Assembly (NCBI GenBank): GCA_051453625.1
Contig: JBOZIK010000001.1
Location: 285,127,264-285,184,867 of the forward strand
DNA: 57,604 bases
Reading direction: 5' to 3'
Source of the DNA: Welwitschia mirabilis
Taxonomy: Eukaryota; Gnetophyta; Gnetopsida; Welwitschiales
Made by a program: the position numbers and the translations under genes. Positions within the stretch are counted from its first letter, which is position 1, and every line of letters begins with the position of its first letter. This document shows positions 12,501 through 26,330 of this stretch, one piece after another. Under the pieces are notes generated by a model, which saw nothing but the letters and a program-made list of their open reading frames with translations, searched no databases and had not been told where the DNA came from.

Positions 12501-13859
12501 TATTAAAAAGAATAATTCGATATTAGTTATCGATGCTAGATTTGTCTCTTCATTTTACTAATAGACTTAATAAGACCTTAGCCCACAAATTCATTTAAGA
12601 GTCATGTGTAAGTTTCTAACCACTTACTTTAGAATGTGGAGTTATTTATAGAGTCTCGATTTAAATCCATTGATGGTAGGAGTTATAGAAAATTTAAAAT
12701 CATATTAGAAGCTAATTAAATTTTTTTAATGACTCTCATTAAAAATATTAGAAAATTAGTTTTTAATATTTATATTTGAGAATGATAAATCACAACATAA
12801 ACTAGTGATAAAAGATATAGGATTTAGGTTGTAGTCTGTAAGGTAGTTAGGAATTTATAAATAAGAGAAAATAAAAGAGGGTGAAAATTTGTGTTTTTTG
12901 AGAACATTTTTTATAGTTAGGTTTTTTTTATTAACTCTTAATTTTAAGTTACTTGGTTTTCTTTAGAGTTTTAGAATAAAGAGTTATTTTAAAACCAAAA
13001 AAATATTTTAGAAAAGTAATACACATACATGTAATTAGAAATAAAATATTGGAAAATAATCCAAGTTACATCTTACATTAAGATGAAACTTAGTACAATA
13101 AACTTTACCTTATGAAACTCCAACTTTTGTGATAGTCAAAATAGAGCATTAAGTTTCATCCTTAGTAATTATATTATTAATTTACTTTATAAGTTCATTA
13201 ATTACATAATCATAATTTATTTATTTAATTTATTAATTAATGCATGAGATGTCACATATGAAAATCTATGTCACATAGGGTAGTACCATATATACTTTGT
13301 TTTCACATTCAAGTATGTGTGAAAAGAATATCATAAAAGCATTCATCAACCTCCTTCCGAAGAAGTTAGAGAAAATAGAACTCAAATCCTACAAACGTGA
13401 TGATTTTCTTGTTAGAAACATATCATTTAGAAAAATATTAATTTTGAATGTTTAGCAAGAAGAAAATGATGATAAGTAATGTGATAGTAGTATGAATTAT
13501 AGATTTCATATTTTGCAAGGGTGAATAAAGAACATGAATGATGATAATAATAATAGAATAAGAGGAAAAATGGGAAAGGGTGGTTACAAAATAAACCATC
13601 TTCAAACTTTGATGGAGGGTTTTATTATGTAAATGAAATTATTATGAAATCAATTAGAAAATCAACACAAAGATGTTATCTAAATAGTCATAGCACTAGA
13701 GCCAAAGATTAAGCTCTCATCTCTAATTTAAGTATGTAATACAAATAAAATATCTAAAAATAGTATTCTAGATATGTGTTGTATTATCTTAGAAACTCTA
13801 AAAAATAAGGAAAAGAAATGAGAGAAGGTCCTAAACCTACATATTATTAGAGTTCTAGA
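9546..13859. other. AT-rich decayed DNA, no gene recognised
   Basis: The stretch is very AT-rich and interrupted by stops in all frames. Open frames such as 9,591-9,800 on the minus strand match nothing I recognise. It is probably old transposon debris, but no family could be named. Confidence 0.45.
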
Positions 13860-14249
13860 AAGAGATGATGAAAATTTAGCTTAGAAAAGTAATCTACTTC
13901 AAAAGCCTTTAGAACTAGTCATAAAGGGGATCGACCTTTGCATATCATCATTAATTTTAAAGATATTAGGACAAGAGAAAAAGTTTTAAAGAATAGGGAA
14001 AATCTAAAGGGAAAAAAGATTTAGCTTGATAAAGACCTCACTCATAAGGAGTTTGTTTTAAAAAATAATAAAATAAAATAAAAATAGAATAATGGTAAAA
14101 AGTACAAAGTAGGAGAGGAGAAGAAAAAAATACATATCTAAATGCAAAATATATTGTAGTTATTAAATAACCTACAAAGTAGAATCTTTGGTTTTACTAC
14201 GGTTTCTTAAATATAAATTGCATCATAGTAGATAAAATGAGTAGCTTGC

Positions 14250-14302
<53 letters not shown>

Positions 14303-16830
14303 TGTTGCAGAAATTTGGAAAACTTAAGACTCTCCAGACATATCTGTTCTAGGTTTTTCTACTTGTTGTTTTCCCTATTAAAGAAAAGAAGATCAAGGAT
14401 GATCATCTAAAGGTGGGTATTTTGATTCATATGTCTTTTTGATAGCAAATCCAAATAGAAAAGGTAGATAACTACAGTCAATATCGTTGGATGAAAATAA
14501 TTTAGCAAAAATTAGTTTGGTTCTTAGCTACTTTGCTTTAAGAAAAACCACTATATCTAAATGAGAAGGTCTATCATGAGATTTTTCTTTCCATTGCCTT
14601 AGCATGGGTATCGCTAGTTTTGCTTAGAGAGGAGAAAGTTACAATTGTAGTGATTTTAGTTCTAAAATTAGTTTTATAAATTATTTATAGTCACTACAAT
14701 TCTTAAGGATTTTTGAATTACAAGAAGAATGTAGAATCGAAGTAACCTTTAAAGATAAACAACTTAATCATAGGCATGAGCATTTGTTAGAAAAAGCATA
14801 TGGACTAAACCCACTTGTTTTAAATAAAATAAGTAAATTTTTAAAATCTAGTAGCTTCACTTTTGTAGGACCTTAAAACTACCCTAACATTAATTTTTTA
14901 ATATCCAGTTTTGAAAATGTTAACAACATTATATGTTGAGGTTTATCAAAAAGGGATTCAATCCTATCATTATCTCGTATACTTTATTGTTTTAATAGAC
15001 ACATATCATATTATATATTCTATGAGATATTATTTTTAAGAATACATCAAGGGGCAAAAAGGAAGTTTCAACGTGAAATTAAAAAGAATTAGAATTTAAA
15101 TGTAAATATTAAAAAGACTTCACTTGTAGTGGTTACTTATCTTTATATGGGATGAAATGTAAAGGATTACCAATGATTTAATGAAGAATGCAAAATAACT
15201 AAAATTATACTAAAGACTTAAAACATTAATATAGAAACTTAAATCATATAGATATCTAATTTACACTAAAAAGAGGTAATCTGTTAAGAAGAGGCAAACT
15301 AGTTTAGTTTAGATGTCTAGAAAATAGCTAAGAAGTTTTTATTATTTACTTCAATAAAAGTATAGAATAGAACATGCAATTTCTTTTAAGATACTCAAAA
15401 ATTCTATTAAGTTTTATTTCAAGATAATGAGAAGATAGAAGAGTTTCGTAATGATGATAGTACATTGCCCATTTATGTTGATGACATAGTATAACCTATC
15501 TGAAGCTAGCATTAGATAGAGAAACTAATGTAGACAACTAGTATGAAGAAATGCTTAAATAGGATGGAAACTTAATATCTAATGCAACCTAGAAGAAATT
15601 AAATTTATCTATACAACCTAGGTTGGAAAAGGAATGGTGTCAATAATGTAGTTATCCTCTTTAAAAAAAAGAAAGATAAATAGATTGATTGTGATCAATA
15701 ATATTATTGGCAAGATTTTGGATAGTATTTTTAAAGTCTATGATCAGAAGATAGGCTAAAGAAATAAAGGCATATGCAATACTATAGTCAAGTTTTAGAC
15801 AACATCATTCATCTATAGATCATCTTATTACCTTAAAATGTCTTATTAATAAAGTAAAAGATCCACATAAGAAGACTTTTATTTACTTTATGGAATCTTT
15901 TAAGGCATATTTTTTTGGTCAACTAAAGTAAGTTGTGAAGGCACTTGTGCAATTTCATGGCTCTCATAGCATTACTATTTGTAATCTAAAAACTTTATAA
16001 AGATGTATAAATTTAACTTAAAGATGATTAAGAAAGTGTTTTATATCATGATTCTATGGCGTGAAACTAGGATGTTCTCTTTTTTCAAATCCATTTGAAT
16101 TTCTTATTAATAAAATTGAAGATTGAATGCATAATTTGCTAACTATGTATACATTTATAGTTGGAAATACTTTTGTCAGACTCTTGGTGTATGCTGACAA
16201 CATTATTTTAATTTTAAACTCAAAAGATGAAGTAAAACAAATGATTAATACTCTTGATAAATTTTCTTCACATCCAAAGATAAAAGTTAATGTATAGAAA
16301 ATCAAAGTTATAATGTGTGATAGATGTAATAATGGATATAGTTTCATTATAGGAAATGAGAAGGTAAATATAATTTCCTCTTATAAACATTATTGCCTGA
16401 AATGCTTATGCACTTACAAATGGAACAAATGTAGTTCTCAAAGAATTATAAGTAGAATGAAAACCTTGTTTCCTTTGAAAATAAAATCTAAGAAGGAATC
16501 TATTTTAGATTGGGAAATTTGAAAGAAATCTAGTTTAGATTAGAAAATTTGAAAGCAACTCTTTCATCCCATTATTCAATCAACTGTTTTTTATGGGTGA
16601 ATTATCTAGGGTTCTAGTCTAGAAAATGAATATTAAAAAAGAACTTAAAGTAAAGAGATAAGCATAATATGATATTATGCTAGTTGAAGTAGAGATGATG
16701 CCCTTAAAAGTTAAACCTATTTGCCAATTTATACCATTCACTCATGATTTTTCTATTACCAAAGTGGATAAATATTCAAAAATAATGATGTTGGTAACTC
16801 AAGATCAAGGGTGATTTAATAATGGAGTGT
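13860..16830 (+). pseudogene. RTE-like non-LTR retrotransposon relic
   Basis: Several frames on the plus strand carry broken pieces of a LINE. Near 13,925-14,065 there is an ORF1-like segment (GDRPLHIIINF and VLKNRENLKGKK). Near 15,790-15,895 there is an RT segment resembling the QAGFR..HSTIDHL..L motif (FRQHHSSIDHLITLKCLI, then KKTFIYFMESFKA). Near 16,185-16,370 there is the RT palm (LLVYADNIILIL, where YADD has become YADN), followed by KIKVIMC and SSYKHYCL, which resemble the kTKvM and SYKYLG motifs. Near 16,560-16,700 there are later pieces (HPIIQSTVFYG and YDIMLVE). The order matches a LINE pol gene from ORF1 to the RT C-terminus. Frameshifts and stops are frequent and the endonuclease between 14,400 and 15,600 is not readable. 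The assignment to an RTE-like clade is from remembered motif patterns and is less certain than the LINE call. Confidence 0.7.
14252..14300. repeat. (TG)n microsatellite, about 24 units
   Basis: An uninterrupted TG dinucleotide run of about 49 bp. It lies inside the LINE relic, where the endonuclease region would be expected, and is a likely length-polymorphic site. Confidence 0.97.
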
Positions 16831-19800
16831 TATGGCTTAATAAATGGAATATTTTAAGAGTGATCTTTTATTTTTATCTTATATAAGTTTAGGAGATTGT
16901 GAAACAAAATGTACTTTAGAATCTTTAGGAGAACACAAAAGGAAAGAAACATTTCTATCTAAATAACTTCATAGAAGGTCTTAACATAGAGGTAACATAT
17001 CTGATAGCTCCTTAACATTTATGATGTGTAATTAGAAAAATAATAATTAAATCTTATTATTTAAAGTTAAAGTAGGGACATGGATTAAGATTCCTTAAGA
17101 AGAACAAACCTATTAACTCTACAATCAAAATTGTATTGAAGATGAATATGGAATTTTCCTATAATGTCCTACACTTGATCACACAAGGTACAAGTGGTAC
17201 ATTATAATTATTAATCTAACTAATTTATTTTAAATTATTTCCAAAACATTTAGGAACTTCATTAATGATGTTTTCAAAACTCATAGTATGTACATTTCAA
17301 CCATACAATAGGTCTCTAGGGTCTATGAACATAATAGCATTTTAGTTTTAGTTTTATTAAGCCACAACAACTATAATACTTGCAAGGTCTATGTGCATAG
17401 CCTTTTAAATAGGAAAGATTTGAAAAGTACATAACAGAGGATTTTCTTAATGATGGAAAAGAAGATAAAGACTTAAAAATTCATGCTTTAATCATTAAAA
17501 GCCTTAGTAATAAGATTGTTCCCATTATAAACCTTAAGAGATTTTAGACGGGACTTTGGTTAATGCTAAAAGAATTGGATTTTATAAAAACTGTAGTTAA
17601 GAAACCATCCTTCTAAACAAAAGTTAACATCCTCAAGATGAAAAATGATAAAATAGTGTCCCAACTTATAATATCCCTACTTATCAAACAAAAACAAGGA
17701 CGTAAAATATATAAGAAATAAATAAAATCTAGTATGTTGCATGTCCTCCTTAGAAAATATCATATTTTTAAGAAAAAATAAAATAATATTGAGCTAAAAA
17801 AATCCCTAGAAGAACTTTCTACATAACTTCTAAAAATAGAACTAGAGCTAAAGAACAAAACTTAAGAAATTTCATTTTTTTTGAAAATGAAGCAAAGAAA
17901 ATTCCTAGTCTAATGAACTTGGAAAAAGATTTAAAAAAAGAAATATTTTGAATTTTATAAGAAGATTATTAAACATACCATTTAATAGTATTTATAAAAT
18001 CTTTTCAATCTTAAAAAAGACTATCTAAAGAGTATTAATAATGATATTTAAGAGAGCAGTTATTAATAGTGATGTAGGTGATTTTTCACACATTCTATTA
18101 ATTTAAAAACATTTTTCACTTATTACTTTATTAATTGAAATGATTCTTTACATATTACTAGTAAATTTATCTAGAATCTTACATTAATATTGGGAAACAA
18201 AACCAATGTAAAAATCACATACATTGATAAAATATAAGTTGATGATTTAACATTAAAGATCATTTTATTAATTTTAGAAGAGAATAGAGAAATGGTAAAA
18301 ATGATATGGAGTGCTCACTTAGTTAATTACCACTTTATTAAGATGAAATCTAATATGTATAAATGTAAGATAGTTTTTCTCTAATAGGGTTTCCCCTTAA
18401 CCCTTTTTAAATATTAAGTCCTTTTTGATATTTAAATGACATTTTAAAGTTAACAATATAATTATGGCTCAACTAAGTAAAGGTAAAGGTCATGTGAATT
18501 CATGTTTATCACTAAGAAATTTTATGATTTTAAGGCTAAAGAGAAAAACATCTGTTGAAGTACTCACAGACAAATAAATAAATAAAACATAAATTAAATA
18601 CTAAAATAAGTGAAATAGTGTGACTCTTAACATTTTTTAAGATTATCCTAAGAAAGATTAAATAGAATTTTACAAATTAAAACTTTAAAGCAAAGAGCAT
18701 GAAATATCATGATGTAAAATGAAAAATATTATAAGGCTATCAGATGCTAACATCTAAATACTTTAGAATAAGCTTCAATAAGACTTGATATGTATGGTCT
18801 TTGAGGTTATCACCATTTTTAGTCAATGGATAGATTTAATAATTTAAATTAAAATTTTGAAAGCCTTGCTAGAGCAAAAAGATGTATGTAAAAGGATTAA
18901 AGCAATAAATCATGTTATTATTGGAGAAACATGAGTCACTTACTCCACATATATAAAGATTAAATATTACATTCTTGACCTCTATTTTTATTAGCCTCCT
19001 ATAAAAAAAATCTACAAACATAATATTTTAATGTTATTTTGAAATCTTTTTAGAACTATTTTATAAATAGGATCTTATTTAGTTTTAAGATAGAGGTAGT
19101 AGATACTTAAGTAAATGTAAAGTTTTTAGTAGCAAGAAAATGTTAATCATAAGCCATTGTAAGATTAAAGCATATTGTTTTTATAAAGTTTATATACCCA
19201 AATTACTTCCTTTTTTTGCACTTAATTTAATTAATAACTAGCTCTCTTACTCATGGAGGTATGATTCCACGAGATTTGACATGTATTTATTTGTTATACT
19301 TATANNNNNNNNNNAAAAGATTAAAAAAGCAATACTAAATTGTAATTTTAATTTAATTTAATTCAAATCAATTGGGAAATAGTTATTACAAAGTTGATGT
19401 TTTAATAGCTTAGTGTTATGTGTTAATGCATAATCATTTATGTTTAATCTTCATAAGTCTTAGAAACATGTCTTTTTCCATTTAAAGAAATCTTTTGTGA
19501 TAGAGTTTACTTACTTTAGTATTCTTCCATATTCTAGTAGTATTATTATTATATTTCTTGTAACCCTTAAATAAAAGTAATGATTTTTAGTGTTGCCTTA
19601 TCACACACAATATAGATAAGTAGAGTTATGATATATTGATTAATAAAATCATACTTTTTATTCTAGCATTTTATTTATGTTACGTATTCTCTTTTCATGA
19701 AAGTTTACACTTTTAAATGCTTCTACTTTATTAAATTCATCTTCTTAAAGTACTTTTAATAACTCTAGGTTTTGATTTTGGGGATTAGGATAGGTGGTTA

Positions 19801-20090
19801 TTACATTCCAAAATACAATAACAAGTTTTTATACTAAAATGAAATAAAATACATTAAATAAAGTTTAATCAATTCTTTACACAAGATAATTCATCATAAT
19901 GGCCTACTATATAAAAGTTAAAAACATAAAGTTTAGAAGCAGTTAGACAGCCAACTTGGCCATATTTAATGATGTCTTTGAGTGTGGTTTTAGGAATTTT
20001 TGACAAGATTAATGATCTAAATTAAGCATTTTCCATGTTAAGGTCCCAAGATTAAGAATTAAGCATAATTTGGATCAAAACTGAGTAATT
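16831..20090. other. AT-rich decayed DNA with one small gap
   Basis: No gene or named transposon piece was recognised. A 10-N gap lies at 19,305-19,314. Confidence 0.45.
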
Positions 20091-20094
20091 ATGA

Positions 20095-20480
20095 AGCATT
20101 TGAGGGAAGCACGTGGCATGTGGCAATGACATAGGAGACACATGATAGTGACATGGCGGTAACATTAAAGCCACATGGCAATAGCATTAGTTGGTAGAGG
20201 CATCGTGATTCTAAAGGCCAAATGTTAAACTCATCATGACAAATTCCACCTATCATAAGAAGACAAATAATTCACCTAATGCCATGAGATGAAGATTCCA
20301 CTTGATTCTACAAGACAAGGAATCTTATCCATCCTACCTAGGCTACATGATGAACATTGTAGCCACCACCTACCACTATAAGCCAAAGGCTCCTAACCAC
20401 CTCAACCCTACCCTCTACTATAAAAGGACCTTGATCCTTCATTTGTAAGCACCTTTGGTGCATCGATTATTCTTGTGATG
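20095..20480 (+). repeat. Isolated LTR-like promoter block, related to the element at 33,273
   Basis: The block is built from the same phrases as the LTRs at 33,640-33,990 and 38,215-38,580: repeated variants of GTGACATG / GGTAATGACAT, then ATCCTACCTA, CCACCTAcCACTAtaAg and CCTCAACCCTACC. It ends in a good TATA box, TATAAAAGG, at 20,419-20,427. The order and orientation match the U3-to-TATA part of those LTRs. No partner LTR or coding remnant was found nearby, so it is either a solo LTR or a fragment. Its outer boundaries could not be placed. Confidence 0.6.
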
Positions 20481-22236
20481 ATTTGGAGATTAATTATATA
20501 ATGAATTGAATCTACTTATGAGAAGAGTCACTCTTAGTATTGAGCTTAGTACCCTCCATTAAGGAGTGATTACTTGTAAGTGGATGTCTGAAGTTATATT
20601 TTGATTAATAAAGTGTGATTTTTTCTCTTAATTATATCTCACTTTCTCTTCCTTATATATTATGTTGATGTTAATCTAATATTGTAATGAATTAAATTTA
20701 ATATGAATATAGGATATAAGGACCAACTTTAGTGACAAAAAGTTGGTATAATTAGTTAAGTTAATTGCATGTAGGTCACATTAATATTTATTGCATTGCA
20801 TTTTTTACTTCCATTGCATGTCATTCATTTCATCCCATCATGTGCATTGTTAATTGTATTTTACTTAATTAAAAATACCAAAAAATATTTCTTGGAATTA
20901 GTCTTTCGAATATTCTGATTACTTCATTAATTTATGACATTTGGGTTGTACCCTATACTAGCATGTGCCTTGTGATAAGAACAAGTTAAATTGCTAAATT
21001 AAAGATATATGCATGCTTGATAGACAATTGAAAGCTTTTGTAATCTTATTGAATTAATGTTCTATGAGTTTGTTTAGATAATTAATCTTGAGATTGAACT
21101 TTAAAACTTGAACTATAACATCTTTGGGGAAAAATAAAATGTGTCTTCAAATCATGAATACTTCTACATTGTAGGTAAGTTAAAAATGTCCATATGTTTT
21201 AAGAAATATTACTCATTATAAAGAGGAGAAGAAGGAATTCATCCTTTTATCTTCTTCATTACCAACATTAATAATAGATTATCTAACACTTAATTCTTTA
21301 AAGATCTCTTCTGGATTGAAAAAATTTAAAATAAAGAAAGCCTTAACTAAATCAATTACTAAGGATATGTTAGATTAAAAATTCACATTAGAATTGATCC
21401 TGTCCACTTTCTAGTTCTAACTACCATTTGAAAGCCACCTACATCCATAGTTGGAAGTTTTTCACTTCATTAAAAACATCTACAAGAATCCTATGCATGG
21501 CAATGTCAAAGTTGTTAACTTATTTATGTTTGAAAGTAATTTAGATATCTTTGTATTACCGCCTTGATTTTTAGCAGGTTTTATCTACTTTAAAGAAATT
21601 TTTATAAATTATTAGTAGATTTTTTCATTTATAAATATTCTTTCTTTTTTAAATAGGTTTTTAAGCAAAGGATGTTTATTAAAAAAATGAATTTTATAAT
21701 GACAAAAATGACATTAATTATGTAAATTAAATTACACATATTTATGATGACAATCTCTTCCATACACTTACAACAAAAGTGTAGGTTTTATACTAGAAAA
21801 GTCAGCATCAACTAGGTATGATATATGCTTAATACTATAAGTAGAAATAAAATTTTCTTTATGCTAAATATGCTTAATTTTACTAATGGTATTACATTCA
21901 AATTATGAAAAAATTAATGGAAAATTTAGAGGCTCTAAAAAAGGAAATTTTTGATATTTTAATGGAAGAGGATTCAAACCTAGATACCATTGTATTGCTA
22001 TTAAATAACATGCCAATGATGATAAGAACCAAAACCAAGATCCTTTTAGACTATTAATAGATTGTCATATCCATGAATTATAAATGACAAAGAATAATAA
22101 CAAGGATAAATGGATTTAGTGCTCATGCAATGCACATATTATTAACATGATTCAAAAAAAGCTACTCAACCTTGATAAATATCTAATGATCTAAAAAAAA
22201 AATGCACTACAAAGAAATATGAGAAAAAAATGATAC
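20481..22236. other. AT-rich DNA between LTR elements
   Basis: The first part (to about 20,700) may be the R/U5 portion of the LTR-like block to its left. The remainder shows no recognisable gene. Confidence 0.4.
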
Positions 22237-24046
22237 TGTGATGGAAAAATGAAGGACTAAAATAAATACTTCTTTAAAAGTTAATCTTTAGTTTTCTGTC
22301 TACAAGACTTAATCTTCAGCTTTCTATCTGTAAAACTTGCTCTTTAGCATTCTATCTATCAAATTTAGTCTTTAATGTTATGCCTATCAAAGTTTATCTT
22401 CAGTGTTTTGCCTACAAAAGTTTTGCTTTAGCATTCCATCTACAAAAGTCTTTCTTTAGCATTCTATTTGCAAACATCTATCTTTAATGTTTTATCTGCA
22501 AAACTCTCTCTCTAGCATTCCATCTGTAAAACTTTGTTTCTAGCATTCCATTTGCAAAACTCTGTCTTTAAGATTGCATTTGTAAAACTATATCTTCAAC
22601 ACTCCATTTACAAAACTCTGTCTCCAGCATTATGTCTACAAACTCTGTCTTCAGCTCTCCATTTACAAAACTTTATCTTTAGCATTCCATTTATAAAACT
22701 TCATTTCCAACATTCTGTCTATAGAAATCTATACATAGAACCTAGTCTACAAAAGTCTATCTCTAGAAGACTATCTCTGAAACTTTGTATCCAAAACAAT
22801 TTCACAGGCAATCCAAAAAAGGAGGAAGAAAAGTCCAAATTGACTTCTTCCATAATCTCAATGTGGTTCACCTATTCTTACTTTCTTTAGGATCCAATTC
22901 CAATAAATATTTTCACATCCCACCCAACCTCTTAACCACTTCCTCTCATTATAAAATCATCCCTAATGCTTGAGAAATGGTAAGTTGGAGGATCATTCAA
23001 CCATTAGAATGAAGAAAACTTATCAACTACTAGTAAGCTCTCCTCAGTGAGGATTCAAGTCTAGCCATCATTACAAGCCTAAGAATCAAAAGTTTTCTCT
23101 GATATCAAGCTAATATAGCTTGAATCTTATAAGTTCACTCTTTATAAGTTAAGAAAATTGTTATTTATTCTCTTCTAAATACATCTGATGCATTTTCAGC
23201 CTTTTCTTAAGAATTTCATAAATGATCTTCTGAAAATGTTTTACTATCATTTTAAAGTTTTGACATTAACCTTTCTTATTTTCTCTGCTAAATAGTTCCT
23301 TGTAATCTATTAGATTTGCTTTACAAGATCCATTAAATCATTTAATCTATTAAAATAGTTATGTTCCTTTCCTGATCAGCCCTTCTTTGTTCATTGAATC
23401 ATGTGATTTTGTTTCTAGCCCCTAAAATCTTCTATTTCAGTCTGTTTATGAAACTGTATTTGTCTATCTACAAAACTTTTATAGTTTGCCTATAGAACTA
23501 TTCTAGTCTATTTCTAGAACTGTTCAATTGTCTATTAAATAGTCTAGTTCATCTATAAAGTGACTTTCATTCTTGATTTAAATTATTTTAAAACTGTAAT
23601 CAAAATTCCTTGTCTGTTATGCCGTTCTATAATGCTTTTTAAACTTATTCAATGCATCTACTAGATTATTTATCGATTTCTATCTATGAAATAGTCTTAC
23701 TATGTCTAAAGAACTGTATAATTTCATTCATACAGTCTTTAATTAATTTTTTTAATTAATTTTCTACTGTGTTGATTATCATAATATCTTACATTCCTAG
23801 CTCATTCATGAATAAAGTCATAGATCATTCTAGCATTACTTAAGTATGCCTTTTTAATAAAATTATTTTCATAATTTTCTACTTTCCAAGAGAAAACTGA
23901 AGCCTTTCCTTTCCTTAAAATAGTGTTTACGTTTTGATTTTGAGTTATGTGATAATTTAGAAATCTGAAGATTCATCCATCAAACAAAAGAATCTATCCA
24001 AATCATTCAAGTCAAATTGTTAAAGAAGTTGTCAAAAATAGTAGCA
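22237..24046 (+). repeat. 5' LTR of the gag-protease element
   Basis: It starts TGTGATGG, as the 3' copy does, and ends near GCA at 24,046, where similarity to the 3' copy fades. It contains an 18-unit, 28-bp tandem array near its start. The following internal sequence has no PBS that I can assign to a tRNA. Confidence 0.8.
22283..22795 (+). repeat. 28-bp tandem array in the 5' LTR
   Basis: About 18 imperfect tandem copies of a 28-bp unit, roughly CTTTAGCATTCCATC followed by TACAAAACTCTGT. Units differ by substitutions but keep length 28 well. Since 28 is not a multiple of three, the open frame at 22,534-22,890 is a by-product of the array and not a gene. Confidence 0.92.
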
Positions 24047-24559
24047 ATAGTTTTAACACATTTAATGGGACCCACTTCATGATTCAATCTTGATTAGCAG
24101 CTATGCATACTCGAAATAATGTGCTATTCAAATAAGATGACCCAAAACTTCTAGCTAAGGAAAATTATACTTTCCTTGACAAAGACCTGATGGGAGATTA
24201 CAAGGAATATTGGATAATCCTTTTAGAATATAAGGACCAACATGATGTTAGAGAGGCAAAAAGAGTACTTGACATGGACCCAAGTAATGAAGAGGGTAGA
24301 ATAGAGAAAGTCATAAGAGGCAAGAGATAAAAATGATAGTAAAGATTTCAATGAAGATGAAAGATAAACATACAAATAACTAAAACTTACTTTATTAAAG
24401 CAACATAGATTACTTAAAAAGATCACTAAAGAAACCTCTTTTCTTCCTAAGGTACAAGCAAGAAAAAGTAACAATAAAGGTAAAAACCTTAAAAAGGTAA
24501 GACCATCTATAGTAACTAGAGCTATAGACCTAAGAGAAATCCTAGATACTGTGAATTCC

Positions 24560-25140
24560 TTGAAGGAGTATCTAGCACAAGTCAATCCATGTATAGATCT
24601 TAACATTATGAAAACCACTATTCATTTATCAGTTCCTGCAAGATAATTAACCCCATCTAAGTTCCCCAAATTTGAGAATTTTTTAGGTTTAAAGGACCCT
24701 AAAATCCACATAAGAAACTTTAAGCATACTTGTAGCCGACATCGTATTAATGCAGATACTGCTTGTCATCTTTTCTACAGATCCTTAAGCAAGTATGCTC
24801 TAGAATGGTATCATCATCTACCTTTAAGATTATTTTAAGATTAAAATCCCTCTTTGAAAGATTTTTCAAGTAATACCCTATAAACATCACATATTGCATA
24901 TCTTTAAAAAATCTAACCACTTTGCGACAAGAATTTAAAGAGAGTATTACAAGTTACGCTCAATGATGGAAAGCGATAGCTTTACAATTAGAATTTCCAT
25001 CTTAGATAAAGATATGATAGGCTTATTTGCTAAATAATGTATCCCTTTCATTTCTAAAAACTTGCAAATGTAAAAATTCGATACTTTTGATTAAGTTATT
25101 GAACTTACCAAGTGAATTAAAGCAGTAGGAGGAGAAAAAG
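24560..25140 (+). pseudogene. gag: Gypsy-type gag relic
   Basis: The plus frame from 24,656 reads KFPKFENFLGLKDPKIHIRN, then about 25 residues on YRSLSKYALEWYHHLP. This matches the Retrotrans_gag pattern: KF.G..DP..HLR.F and, 40 residues on, the L.G.ALEWY..LP motif. After a stop near 24,838 and a frame change, the relic continues with LRQEFKESITSYAQ, corresponding to the TRQ..KE....Y..RW motif. Gag forms the capsid of the element. Stops and shifts make it non-functional. Confidence 0.78.
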
Positions 25141-25861
25141 GAGTCTTAGAATCTAAAAAAAAAAATTAGACAAAACTAAAGAATGGGAGTCCACTAATTC
25201 TAGAATGTTCTCTATAGAAGTGTAAGGCAAAAGAAATCAACTCCAACTTTTAGAAGTTGAGGCAAGACATATCCTGTCAAAACTCTAATGCCTAACTTAG
25301 GAAGCGTAGAAGAATTTTTACAAAGATTAACATGCGATTGTCCCAAGTTTTGACTTTGCTATTGACAAAATAAGTGATTGAATTATCTCAACCAAAGCAA
25401 CATGATATCGATGCCTTGAAACCTAGGTGGTAAAACAAAAACCAATATTACAAATACCAACAACTCAAAGATCATGATACAAAAAACTGTTGAAATCTCA
25501 AACACATAGTCTAAGACATCCTTGAAAATAAGAGGGATATAAAATTAGACTCGACAATGGATACTGCTAACAAACCTATTAAAATATTTAAAAATCCTCT
25601 TCCAACTTAATAAGCCTCTACCTCTCAAAAAAAGTCCTAAGTGCCACTATCAATGTCAACAAATGATGTCACATAATCATGATGATAGTAAGGAAGAAAT
25701 CCTTAAGACAAAAAGAAATGATTTAATAAAACAAATAAAATTTATTGCAAATGTTACAACATGTCCAAAGACAAGCTAAAATTAACTCTATTCAAGTGGC
25801 CAAATAATATCTTAAATCATTATTAATAAAACCAGAGTGCTAAGAGCAAGCATTTGAAGAG

Positions 25862-26330
25862 ATGAAAAATGAAATATCCCAACATAAACCTCAAGTGGCC
25901 ATAGCTAAAAATAAAAGTTCTGATGTAATCTTTAAATCAAGTGAAATTTCTCCCATGCTAAAAAATATTATCATAAAGTATCCATGGTATATCGCAACAC
26001 AAGTTGAGTCATACAAAGTCAAAAGGTCATTCATTGACTGTGATGTCAAAATCAACGTAATCACTAATGATCATCTAAAAGCACTTAAAAACAACATGAA
26101 ATTGATACAAGTAATACTATCCTAATCTATGGATTTAACGACAAAGAAAAACCATTAATTGAAACTATTTTATTACATGTGCATGTAGGTGATATCAAAA
26201 CAAAACCGAGTTTAATACTATAAAAAATTCAACATTGTTTAACTTATTGTTAGGGAAAACCTAGATATATGATAATAAGGTAGTTATATCACTAGCACAT
26301 CAAAAAATAAAATTTTATGGCTTATCTGCA
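25862..26330 (+). pseudogene. Retroviral-type aspartic protease relic
   Basis: The 87-codon frame at 25,862-26,125 contains KRSFIDCDVKINVITNDHL. This aligns with the gypsy protease motif (.R.LIDCGASINLI...L), but the G of the catalytic D-C-G has become D. About 65 bases further, in broken frames, GDIKTKPSLIL, then a W-I motif (TWIYDNK) and a K-F-Y follow; these fit the later S..LLGRPWIH....V.S.LHQ..K.. segment. RT would normally follow, but the sequence reaches the PPT within about 600 bp with no RT motif. Confidence 0.65.

Noticed and set aside
14252-14300. TG run as a possible Z-DNA or regulatory element
   Set aside because: It lies within a dead LINE with no neighbouring gene; a plain microsatellite is sufficient.
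22534-22890. 118-codon plus-strand open frame
   Set aside because: It is a translation of the 28-bp tandem array inside the LTR; the period shifts frame every unit and the peptide matches no protein.
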